DNA of 64,000 nucleotides. Source: Bacillus sp. Marseille-P3661. GTDB lineage: Bacteria > Bacillota > Bacilli > Bacillales > Bacillaceae_J. Below the pieces are notes generated by a model. That model saw nothing but the letters and a program-made list of their open reading frames with translations, was not told the DNA's origin and did not search any database. The translations under genes were made by a program, and so were the position numbers. The DNA lies in assembly GCF_900240995.1 (NCBI RefSeq), contig NZ_LT965958.1:96758-160757 (forward strand). Direction: 5' to 3'. Below, piece after piece: positions 35,385 through 43,097 of the stretch (positions are counted from its first letter, which is position 1; every line of letters begins with the position of its first letter).

Positions 35385-36215
35385 TTGAAAAAAGTTATTT
35401 ATTTATTAATCTCAATTTTATTAGCGGGTACATTGGCAGCATGCGGATCATCCAGCGCACCATCAACGGGTGAATCAGCAGCTGAAAAGAAAGAATTAGT
35501 ACTGGGTGGAACGATTCCATATAGCGATATGCTAGAACTTGGTGTGAAACCATATCTTGAGAAAAAAGGATATACTGTAACAATAAAAGAATTTAACGAT
35601 TATGTTCAGCCTAACAAGGCGCTTGATAATGGTTCATTGGATGCAAACCTTTTTCAGCATGAGGTTTATATGAATGCCTTCGCAAAAGAAAATAATATGG
35701 AATTAACAAGTGTAATCACAGTACCTACTGCGCCAATAGGTGTTTATTCTAATAAATATAAAACACTTGATGAGATTGAAAATGGCAGTACAGTGGCTAT
35801 AGCTAACGATCCTACCAATTTGGCTCGTGGTCTTACAGTTTTAAGGGATAATGGCTTAATTGAGTTTAATAGTGATATAGATCCGCTAAAAGCATCTGAA
35901 AAAGATATTACTAGCAATCCGAAAGAGCTTAAGTTTCAACCAGTTGAGGCAGCGCAATTGCCAAGAACACTTGAATCTGTTGATTTAGCAGCCATTAACG
36001 GTAACTTTGCAATAGCAGCAGGTTTAGATTTAACGAAAGCCCTAGTACGAGATAAGTTACCTGATAATATCATTAATCGTGTTGTTGTGTTAACAAAGAA
36101 CAAAGATGAACAATTTGTTAAAGACATTAAAGAAGCAGTAGAATCAGATGAATTTAAAAAGGTAATTGAAGAAGAATTCCAAGGCTTTCATAAACCAGAT
36201 TGGATGACGAAATAA
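35385..36215 (+). CDS. metQ: methionine-binding lipoprotein MetQ
   Basis: 276 residues from TTG 35385 after TAGGAGTGAT. The signal peptide ends in lipobox LAAC (Cys21), so the mature protein is a membrane-anchored lipoprotein. 'LVLGGTIPYSDMLELGVKPYLEKKGYTVTIKEFNDYVQ' and 'NDPTNLARGLTVLRDNGLI' are NlpA/MetQ family blocks. It captures methionine for MetNP. A palindrome and terminator follow. Confidence 0.94.
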   Translation: MKKVIYLLISILLAGTLAACGSSSAPSTGESAAEKKELVLGGTIPYSDMLELGVKPYLEKKGYTVTIKEFNDYVQPNKALDNGSLDANLFQHEVYMNAFAKENNMELTSVITVPTAPIGVYSNKYKTLDEIENGSTVAIANDPTNLARGLTVLRDNGLIEFNSDIDPLKASEKDITSNPKELKFQPVEAAQLPRTLESVDLAAINGNFAIAAGLDLTKALVRDKLPDNIINRVVVLTKNKDEQFVKDIKEAVESDEFKKVIEEEFQGFHKPDWMTK

Positions 36216-36239
36216 TTTAATATTTAAGTCAAAAGGGCC

Positions 36240-36270
36240 AAATCGACAAGTGCCTGTGTGCTTGTCGATT
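36240..36270. repeat. dispersed palindrome copy, centre altered
   Basis: AATCGACAAG and CTTGTCGATT arms as in the other copies, but the centre reads TGCCTGTGTG, so the inner pairs are lost. Located directly after metQ and before its intrinsic terminator. Confidence 0.7.
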
Positions 36271-36277
36271 AGAGAAA

Positions 36278-36314
36278 AATAGAACATCCCGCAATGGAGG
36301 TGTTCTATTTTTTT
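36278..36314 (+). terminator. intrinsic terminator after metQ
   Basis: ATAGAACA and TGTTCTAT arms (extended by CC/GG) are followed by a T7 run, about 65 bases after the metQ stop. Confidence 0.85.
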
Positions 36315-36525
36315 ATGTCACGATATATTTTGATATTTATACGAAAAGCGCTCGTTACTTGCCCTGTTTTTTGTAAGTTTTAGAGGTAGTGTATCAGAAG
36401 GATTTACAGTTTAATATTCGTAAAATTAAAATCACCGAACTGATTAAATTATTTGCAGGTTGTCCTCTATAGAGAAACAATGGCTTGTATCTGATTCAGT
36501 AGTTTAATATAGTGATATTAGAGGA

Positions 36526-36560
36526 GTTATTAAAAGTGGAAACTAGTTACTTTTAATAAC
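36526..36560. promoter_or_regulatory. 12-bp inverted repeat, candidate operator
   Basis: GTTATTAAAAGT (36526) and ACTTTTAATAAC (36549) are perfect inverted arms spaced by 11 bases, without a following T run. It lies about 100 bases before the hydratase-family gene and next to a cre site, so it may bind the neighbouring V4R-PucR regulator. Inference from position only. Confidence 0.45.
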
Positions 36561-36569
36561 GTCAAAAAA

Positions 36570-36583
36570 TGAAAGCGTTGCCA
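36570..36583 (+). promoter_or_regulatory. cre-like site (CcpA), one mismatch
   Basis: TGAAAGCGTTGCCA matches the catabolite-responsive element consensus TGWNANCGNTNWCA except for C at the second W. It sits 80 bases upstream of the hydratase-family gene. Confidence 0.6.
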
Positions 36584-36662
36584 ATGGAATAGGGCAAACT
36601 AGTAATCTTTTTCACAAATACATAGAACCAAAGTCATTGAGGAATAGGGAGGATGTCAGTGT

Positions 36663-37457
36663 ATGAAAAAAGAAGGAGATCAAAAAGTATTCGGAAATTT
36701 GGCTGCAGCACTTATTGCAGCTGAGAAACAGTCAAAACTAATTCCACGCTGGACTATTCAATATCCAAAATTAACTGAAGAAGACGGTTATCAAATTCTT
36801 GACCATTACATCCAGCAATTCCAACAGCAAGGTGAGAAACTAATAGGATATAAGCTTGGCTATACAAGCGAACCAATGAGAAAGCAAATGGGAATAGAAA
36901 CCCCTTGTTATGGTTATATTTTTGATCGTCATATAACTAATGCTGTTCAAGATAAGCATTGGGAGAAATGGGTTCATCCAAAAATGGAGCCAGAACTGGC
37001 CGTGATTCTCAAGAAAGATATCCCACATTCTTTATCTATTTTGGAGTGGGAAGAAGCGATTGATCGAATCTATTTAGTAGCAGAAATAGTTGATAGTCGA
37101 TATGAGCATTATCAATTTAAGCTCCCAGATATTATTGCTGATAATAATTCAATTGGTGCCGTTATAGTTAACGAACAAGATGCCATTTCTTTTGCAGATT
37201 TTACAAAAGATTTAACCGTGAAAGTATGGAATGGTGATCAATTAATTGAAGATGGTTCAACTAAATCAGTTATGGAGCATCCGATTAATGCATTGAATTG
37301 GTTGGCCGACAAATTAAACTCACATGGTAAATGTCTTCATAAGGGGGACTTCATTATTACCGGAGGGCTAACTAAGGCGATTGATATAAAATCAACACAT
37401 GAATGGAAAATCGAGCTATATGACAAAGGCAGCACATTAAGAAAACTTACATTATAA
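36663..37457 (+). CDS. 2-keto-4-pentenoate hydratase / 4-oxalocrotonate decarboxylase family enzyme
   Basis: 264 residues of the MhpD/fumarylacetoacetase fold. 'LIGYKLGYTSEPMRKQMGI' and the metal-binding 'HPKMEPELAVIL' (Glu-x-Glu), then 'AEIVDSRYEHYQFKLPDIIADN', are the family blocks. Both 2-hydroxypenta-2,4-dienoate hydratase (XylJ/DmpE) and 4-oxalocrotonate decarboxylase (XylI/DmpH) share them and I cannot separate the two from sequence. Both act after catechol meta-cleavage, consistent with the catechol 2,3-dioxygenase 2.3 kb downstream. GGGAGG precedes the ATG. First gene of the aromatic block, followed 32 bases later by its probable regulator. Confidence 0.85.
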   Translation: MKKEGDQKVFGNLAAALIAAEKQSKLIPRWTIQYPKLTEEDGYQILDHYIQQFQQQGEKLIGYKLGYTSEPMRKQMGIETPCYGYIFDRHITNAVQDKHWEKWVHPKMEPELAVILKKDIPHSLSILEWEEAIDRIYLVAEIVDSRYEHYQFKLPDIIADNNSIGAVIVNEQDAISFADFTKDLTVKVWNGDQLIEDGSTKSVMEHPINALNWLADKLNSHGKCLHKGDFIITGGLTKAIDIKSTHEWKIELYDKGSTLRKLTL

Positions 37458-37489
37458 GCAAGCGATCTTAAAATGAGGTGATGTAGCCA

Positions 37490-39400
37490 ATGAGTAATTA
37501 CCATTCTTATACGAACAGCGATGCTTTTGTGACTTTACCATTAGATGGAAAGATCTTTATGGATAATCAGAGAGTATTAATGACTTCGACCGCAGCCATG
37601 GGGTTACTGCGCAAAGATTTAATAGAAATGGTTGGCAAGAAAAGAATGAAACAGTTTCTTCTTCGCTATGGATGGAGTCTTGGTGTACATGATGCTACAC
37701 AAATATTTTTGAATAATAACTACCCTACGATTGAAGACATGTTATTAGCAGGTCCGAAAATGCATATGCAAAATGGACATGTCTATGTTCAAACCCAAAC
37801 ACTTGAAGTTGATCGTAACCAAGATCATTTCTATATGGAGGGTGTATGGAAACATTCCTATGAGGCTGATGAGAATAAAAAACTGTTTGGGCTTGATACT
37901 GGAACCACGTGTTTTACGTCAGTTGGTTATGCAAGTGGCTACCTTTCAACCATTTTAGGAAAGGTTGTCATAGTTAAGGAAGTGCAATGTGAAGGGAAAG
38001 GTGATCATTTTTGCAAGTGGATCGCTAAATCTGCAGATGAATGGGAAGAAGAGGTTGACAAAGATTTAGCAAGCTTTAGTGAAACAAGTATGATTAAAGA
38101 GTTAGAACTAGCCTATGAAAAGATAAAGGAAGAACGAGATAATCTAACAAAATCGTTTACAATTCATAAGCGCCTTACCGGAGAAATCATCCAAGGCCAT
38201 GATTTGCAATCGATCGCAAATGTATTGCTTGAGGCACTAGATATACCTGTGTTAATAGAGGATCGTCAATTCAATCTCATCGCTGCAGCGGGTTTAAATG
38301 CGATAGAAGAACAAAAATACAACGAACAAATTAAACAATTAAATGGTACGGAGAAGAAATACTTTAATGAACTTAAGCTTGAATATCAAAAAGATTTTAA
38401 AGCTCACATTGTACATGTAGGTACAAATCATTATCGGTTAATGATACCGATACTACTTAATCAAAAAATAAGCGGCTACTGCTCTGTCGTTCGTTCAGTT
38501 GGTGAATTTACGACGTTAGAAAAAATGATTATTGAACGTGCGTCCGTTGTCTGTGCTATGTATCTATTAAATGAACGTACAGCACTAGAGGCAGAGCAAC
38601 GAATACGTGGTAATATTTTAGAAGAAATATTAGCGGGTGATCTATGTAAGCAAGAGCTATTAAAGCTTGGAGATTATGTTGGTTTAGACTTTTTGAAACC
38701 ATTTACAACGCTTGTAGTGGATACAAGTAAACAAGATGAGCAAAATGTGCGAGCCCAAATGGAGTGGAAAGGAAACATTGTCAATAGACTTTCTCAATAC
38801 TTTAAAAACATGGCAATGAAAGTTATATTGACCCTTAAATCGAACCAGATAGTTTTAATGATTGCTAATGATATGTTAGTGGAGCTCAATAAAAAAATAG
38901 ATGAGTTTGCTAATGAAATTCGAGCATTTTGCATGGAGATAAGTCCTAAACATATTTTTTATGTAGGTATTAGCACATCTACGAATAAGATCGAACATGC
39001 TAAGCAGCAGTATGAAGAAGCATTAGCAGCATTAAAAATATGTACAAAATATAAGCCGATCATTCCTTTTAATGAACTTGGTATTATTGGTGTACTGATC
39101 CAAACAGGTGATAGGGAAGCCATTAAAAGATATGCGAATCTTGAATTGAAAGATCTCCTAGATTATGATCATAAAAAATGTATGGATCTAACCAAGACAC
39201 TGTACCACTATATTATAAATGGTGGCAATTTAGATCAAACTGCGCATAGTATGGCATTGTCAATTAGCGGCTTGCGATACAGAATTGAAAAAATAAAAGA
39301 TATATTGACTTTGGATATACGCCAGCCAACGGTAAGCTATTCTTTATTTCTCGCACTTCAAACACTTATACTATTAGGTGAGCTTCAATTTAATTCTTAA
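37490..39400 (+). CDS. aromatic-responsive regulator: XylR_N-V4R sensor fused to PucR-type HTH
   Basis: 636 residues. Residues 1-120 resemble the XylR/DmpR N-terminal sensor ('MTSTAAMGLLRKDLIEMVG', 'FLLRYGWSLGVHDA'), followed by a V4R domain (about 125-185: 'TTCFTSVGYASGYLSTILGK', 'CEGKGDHFCKWIA', a Cys-rich ligand pocket), a linker helix, a GAF-like middle domain and a PucR/CdaR-type C-terminus ending in a helix-turn-helix ('TAHSMALSISGLRYRIEKIKDIL'). No sigma-54 AAA+ domain is present, unlike XylR/DmpR. It likely senses phenol- or toluene-type aromatics and activates the neighbouring genes. GAGGTGATG precedes the ATG. Confidence 0.85.
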   Translation: MSNYHSYTNSDAFVTLPLDGKIFMDNQRVLMTSTAAMGLLRKDLIEMVGKKRMKQFLLRYGWSLGVHDATQIFLNNNYPTIEDMLLAGPKMHMQNGHVYVQTQTLEVDRNQDHFYMEGVWKHSYEADENKKLFGLDTGTTCFTSVGYASGYLSTILGKVVIVKEVQCEGKGDHFCKWIAKSADEWEEEVDKDLASFSETSMIKELELAYEKIKEERDNLTKSFTIHKRLTGEIIQGHDLQSIANVLLEALDIPVLIEDRQFNLIAAAGLNAIEEQKYNEQIKQLNGTEKKYFNELKLEYQKDFKAHIVHVGTNHYRLMIPILLNQKISGYCSVVRSVGEFTTLEKMIIERASVVCAMYLLNERTALEAEQRIRGNILEEILAGDLCKQELLKLGDYVGLDFLKPFTTLVVDTSKQDEQNVRAQMEWKGNIVNRLSQYFKNMAMKVILTLKSNQIVLMIANDMLVELNKKIDEFANEIRAFCMEISPKHIFYVGISTSTNKIEHAKQQYEEALAALKICTKYKPIIPFNELGIIGVLIQTGDREAIKRYANLELKDLLDYDHKKCMDLTKTLYHYIINGGNLDQTAHSMALSISGLRYRIEKIKDILTLDIRQPTVSYSLFLALQTLILLGELQFNS

Positions 39401-39446
39401 AACGTATTAAAAGTATGAACTTGAAAGTGAATATGATTAAAACGAG

Positions 39447-39484
39447 AAGGCCTTTTACGATTGTCGTAGAAGGCCTTTTTATTT
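39447..39484 (+). terminator. terminator after the regulator gene
   Basis: AAGGCCTTTTACGA and TCGTAGAAGGCCTT pair with one G-U around a 3-base loop and run into TTTTATTTT. The remaining ~240 bases to the dioxygenase gene hold no other structure that I can support. Confidence 0.88.
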
Positions 39485-39727
39485 TGGTGTTTGTAAATGG
39501 ATAAGTTTTTAGCAAGATAGCCGCTACATATAGTTGTTTCCTAGATTGTGATAATTTTGACATTTATGTGAACAACTAGAGAAGTGAAATGAAAGAAATG
39601 TGCGAAATACTGTATGTTTTTGTTCAATTTTATAAAAAAATTAGTAGTTTCCATAGCTAAGAACAAGCTAACTAATAACTTATAATTGTATTCAGAACAT
39701 TATAAATGTTTATAGGGGGAATTAGAA

Positions 39728-40642
39728 ATGGCGATTATGAGATTGGGAAGAGTAGAGCTGCGCTGTCCAAACTGGGAAAAGTCAATAGAATATTACAAAA
39801 ATGTAATAGGTCTGCATGAGACGGCCCGTGAGGAAGATAAAGTATATTTAAAAGCTTGGGATGAGCATGATCATCATAGTGTCATTTTAAAGAAATCGGA
39901 TTGTGCTGGACTTGAACATTTAGCGTTCAAATGCGAATTTGCCTCTGATTTAGATTTATATGAAGAGAAATTGAATAATTATGGAATAACAACAGAGCGT
40001 GTTCCTAAAGGCACTCGGATTGCAGAGGGTGAAGCGGTTCGTTTTAAACTGCCAACTGGTCAGGTTATGGAACTGTATCATGAAATTGAAGTAGTTGGAA
40101 ATGGTTTACCCCTAGTAAATCCTGATCCGTGGCCTGAGGGGTTAAAAGGAATTCACCCAACACGTTTAGATCATTTACTAGTTTCAGGCGATGATGTTGA
40201 TGGAACTGTCAAATTATTTATCGATATATTTGACTTTCATGCAAGTGAACGGTTAGTTGGTGGCGAAAATAATGAACAAAACTTGGCTGTATGGTTGTTC
40301 AAAACAAATACAGCCCATGATATTGCTGTTATTAAAGGTCCTGAAGGGAAATTACACCATGTCGCCTTCTGGTTAGATGAATTTGTTGAGTTACGTAATG
40401 CAGCAGACATCATGTCAAGAAATGATGTTATGATAGATGCTGGACCGACCCGCCATGGCATTACGAGAGGTACAACTATTTACTTCTTTGACCCGTCAGG
40501 AAACAGGAATGAAGTGTTCTGTGGGGGTTATATCACGTATCCTGATTCCCCAACAATTACATGGACTGAAGATACAATCGGTAAAGCGATTTTCTATTTT
40601 GAACGAGAACTAAATGAAAGATTTACGTCTGTTTTTTCTTAA
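39728..40642 (+). CDS. catechol 2,3-dioxygenase (extradiol, meta-cleaving)
   Basis: 304 residues, the usual length of XylE/DmpB-type enzymes. Two vicinal-oxygen-chelate domains are seen. The Fe(II) ligands are His149 ('TRLDHLL'), His211 ('KLHHVAFWL') and Glu262 ('SGNRNEVFCGG'), with the conserved 'GPTRHGITRGTTIYFFDPSG' active-site loop. It opens catechol to 2-hydroxymuconic semialdehyde. The gene has AGGGGG ahead of the ATG and stands alone between terminator 39447 and a cre site. Family call very secure; ring preference not determined. Confidence 0.94.
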   Translation: MAIMRLGRVELRCPNWEKSIEYYKNVIGLHETAREEDKVYLKAWDEHDHHSVILKKSDCAGLEHLAFKCEFASDLDLYEEKLNNYGITTERVPKGTRIAEGEAVRFKLPTGQVMELYHEIEVVGNGLPLVNPDPWPEGLKGIHPTRLDHLLVSGDDVDGTVKLFIDIFDFHASERLVGGENNEQNLAVWLFKTNTAHDIAVIKGPEGKLHHVAFWLDEFVELRNAADIMSRNDVMIDAGPTRHGITRGTTIYFFDPSGNRNEVFCGGYITYPDSPTITWTEDTIGKAIFYFERELNERFTSVFS

Positions 40643-40688
40643 TAACTAGCTAGCTTGTTATTGCATTGAAGTTTCTCTTTTAACTTGT

Positions 40689-40702
40689 TGAAAGCGTTGA
40701 CA
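40689..40702 (+). promoter_or_regulatory. cre site (CcpA), full consensus match
   Basis: TGAAAGCGTTGACA fits TGWNANCGNTNWCA at every position. Lies 46 bases after the dioxygenase stop and 196 before the ferredoxin gene, suggesting carbon catabolite repression of the aromatic genes. Confidence 0.72.
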
Positions 40703-40897
40703 TGCAAGTGAATGAGAGACTTCTTTTTAATTTTAGGCTGTGTTAAATCTAAATATTGATTTTCTATCAGGTGTTGATTGGAGCGGAAATCAACATTCGC
40801 GTTTAACAAAGTCTAATTTTAAAAAAAGTTTTGGGTCCTGAGTCTTTCCACGCTGATAATAGATCATTATTAATACCATATTTTAAGGAGATGGAGA

Positions 40898-41212
40898 ATG
40901 GAGAGTTTTAAAGTTATTATTAACAAAAAAGTAATAACATGTTACCCATCTGAAACTTTGCTTAATGCATCCCAACGTCAATTTGGAGGCATCTTTATAG
41001 GGTGTAAAGGCGGTGGCTGTGGCTTGTGTAAGATTAAGGTAAGCAGCGGTGAAACAGCAGATGCCGGAAATTGGTCAAAATCTGCATTAGCGGACGAAGA
41101 GTATAATCGTGGCTACCGGCTAGCATGTCAGTGTAAACCGGTCACAAATATGACGATCGAAACATGCAGGGAATCAAATAAAATAGTAAGAAAATCAACT
41201 ACAACAAAATAG
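40898..41212 (+). CDS. XylT/DmpQ-like [2Fe-2S] ferredoxin
   Basis: 104 residues with plant-type ferredoxin cysteines in 'GCKGGGCGLCK' (Cys36, 41, 44) and a fourth in 'RLACQC' (about residue 77). XylT and DmpQ are small ferredoxins that re-reduce the active-site iron of catechol 2,3-dioxygenase after inactivation by substituted catechols, and the gene is next to that enzyme here. AAGGAGATGG precedes the ATG, and a palindromic terminator follows. Confidence 0.87.
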   Translation: MESFKVIINKKVITCYPSETLLNASQRQFGGIFIGCKGGGCGLCKIKVSSGETADAGNWSKSALADEEYNRGYRLACQCKPVTNMTIETCRESNKIVRKSTTTK

Positions 41213-41220
41213 AGCATAAA

Positions 41221-41255
41221 AAACCGACAAGTGCCAGGCACTTGTCGGTTTTTCG
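41221..41255. terminator. palindromic terminator (dispersed element, reverse orientation)
   Basis: Arms AAACCGACAAGTGCC / GGCACTTGTCGGTTT around a single A, i.e. the opposite centre base to the copies at 20478 and 26339, with T and A runs outside. It separates the convergent ferredoxin and P450 genes. The compensatory A-C/G-T change at the outer part of both arms (ACCGAC/GTCGGT) preserves pairing. Confidence 0.85.
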
Positions 41256-41273
41256 TGTTGTTTAGTTATAGAA

Positions 41274-42584
41274 TTATTTTGCTAGAATCTTTAGCTGCAG
41301 TCCATTTTTGATTCGTAAAGACACTAGAGGTTCGGGTGTTATTTTTCTAGGATTGTCTGTAAGCTTTAATACAAACCTTTGATTTATCATCGCAATGATC
41401 AAAATGGATTCCATACTTGCAAATTGACTGCCAATACACCCACGAGGACCTGCGCCGAATGGAAAATAACTGTAGTTCTTAATGAGTGATAATTGACTTG
41501 TAGAAAAACGTTCTGGTTGGAAACATCCAGCATTATAAAAATAAGCAGGATTTCGCTGAATGACATAAGGACTTATTAAAAAAGTATCTTGTTTGGAAAA
41601 GTTTTTTCCGATAATCTCAACATCCTCAACTGCCTCTCGAAGTAAGATCCATGCTGGCGGATATAAGCGGAGCGTCTCTGAAAATACTTGATTCGTATAG
41701 GTAAGCTCTTTTATATCTTCGAATCGTGGAAGTCTATTTGAAATGACTTTGTTAATTTCATTATGTACTTGCGTTTCAACAGAAGGATGCTGTGCTAATA
41801 ATAATAACATCCATGTTAACACATTTGCAGTTGTTTCATGTCCAGCTATTACAATAGTAAGTATTTGATTTCGTAAATCGTCGCGTGTGATTCGTTCATG
41901 CCCACGTTGCAGCAATTGTAGTAATGTAGTTTCGCTTGATTTTTTCTGATTTGAACGAAGTAATTCGTCCACAAGCTCTTCTAGTACAGCAATACCTTTT
42001 TTATAGTTGTAATTTTTGATCGTCGGTATAGATGAGGGTATTGGAAAGGGCATGAGTAGCGATTGAGCTGTTTTTTCAATAATATCATTCACTGCTTTAG
42101 TAATCGTGGTTAGTTTCTTTTTTATGTCTATACCAAACATAGTTTTTACAATAATACGAAGTGTTAGTTCAAGCATATCCTGACTAACAAATCGTTCTTC
42201 GCCATCCTTCCACGTATCAATTAGATCTTCTGTAAAATGAATCACTGTTTCTGCGTAGGACTTGATGTATTGTTTTTGGAATGCAGGCTGCATCACTTTA
42301 CGTTGTTCTTGGTGCTCTTTACCTTCTGAAGTCAGCAGGCCATTTCCGAGGGTTTGGCCAAGAATTTTTGATGAATTTCCTTTAATAAATTTAGAATGAT
42401 TAACAGTTAAAATCTCTTTCACTGCATCAGGAGAATGTACAATATAGGAATTACTTTGTTTAGTAGCGTTAAGGCAAACAAAATCACCGAGGGTAGAGGT
42501 ATTTAATAAAAATTGTAAAGGATCCCTACGGAATTTTAGATAATTAATAGGTTGTAAACCTTTGATATTTGAAACAACCGTCAT
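41274..42584 (-). CDS. cytochrome P450
   Basis: 436 residues. I-helix 'VIAGHETTANVLTW' (oxygen activation), K-helix ExxR in 'FSETLRLYP', meander 'FQPERF' and heme loop 'FPFGAGPRGCIGSQFA' with the axial Cys. This is a complete soluble bacterial P450 without fused reductase. The start is backed by AGGAGG on the minus strand. It converges with the ferredoxin gene, but that ferredoxin is of XylT type, so redox partnership is not implied. Subfamily and substrate unknown. Confidence 0.92.
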   Translation of the reverse strand: MTVVSNIKGLQPINYLKFRRDPLQFLLNTSTLGDFVCLNATKQSNSYIVHSPDAVKEILTVNHSKFIKGNSSKILGQTLGNGLLTSEGKEHQEQRKVMQPAFQKQYIKSYAETVIHFTEDLIDTWKDGEERFVSQDMLELTLRIIVKTMFGIDIKKKLTTITKAVNDIIEKTAQSLLMPFPIPSSIPTIKNYNYKKGIAVLEELVDELLRSNQKKSSETTLLQLLQRGHERITRDDLRNQILTIVIAGHETTANVLTWMLLLLAQHPSVETQVHNEINKVISNRLPRFEDIKELTYTNQVFSETLRLYPPAWILLREAVEDVEIIGKNFSKQDTFLISPYVIQRNPAYFYNAGCFQPERFSTSQLSLIKNYSYFPFGAGPRGCIGSQFASMESILIIAMINQRFVLKLTDNPRKITPEPLVSLRIKNGLQLKILAK

Positions 42585-42697
42585 TACAAGAATCCTCCTA
42601 AAATCAATTAATCAAACTGAATGAAAATGCTTATAAGATTAATATCTGCTCAAAGGGGGATAATTATTTTATATAACATGTAAAAGGAGTTCTACAA

Positions 42698-43039
42698 ATG
42701 AGTGAAAAAACGATAATCTTAAGTAACCCTGCAGATGTGGAAAAGTTATATGAAAGAGCTAAAAATGAGGTGTTTCCTCATTTGCGAGATTCTTGTAGAG
42801 CATTATCAAGCGAATTCTTCGAGCATATTAACAATAACTCAAACGAGTATGAAATAGATTTTGATACTAACAAGGCTTTATACTATTTTGTTAGACATTT
42901 TAAAGAGATTGTACCAGTGGAAATGTTAGATGACACTTTAAAATTGTCATTAGATGATTTAGCAAGACAAGTATCGATTACAGATGCTTACATAACAGAT
43001 GAAAAAGGGTTTGAAGATAACCAACATCAAATGTTTTAA
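42698..43039 (+). CDS. hypothetical protein
   Basis: 113 residues, AAAGGAG ahead of the ATG. It is soluble, acidic and helical, with no motif or signal recognised. It is divergent from the P450 gene with a 113-base intergenic region and is followed by the large repeat array C. Function unknown. Confidence 0.6.
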   Translation: MSEKTIILSNPADVEKLYERAKNEVFPHLRDSCRALSSEFFEHINNNSNEYEIDFDTNKALYYFVRHFKEIVPVEMLDDTLKLSLDDLARQVSITDAYITDEKGFEDNQHQMF

Positions 43040-43097
43040 TAAACTCGGATAGTGTTGTTGGGCAGGAGTTTGTTGATATAGTGCGGTGGATAAAGTA

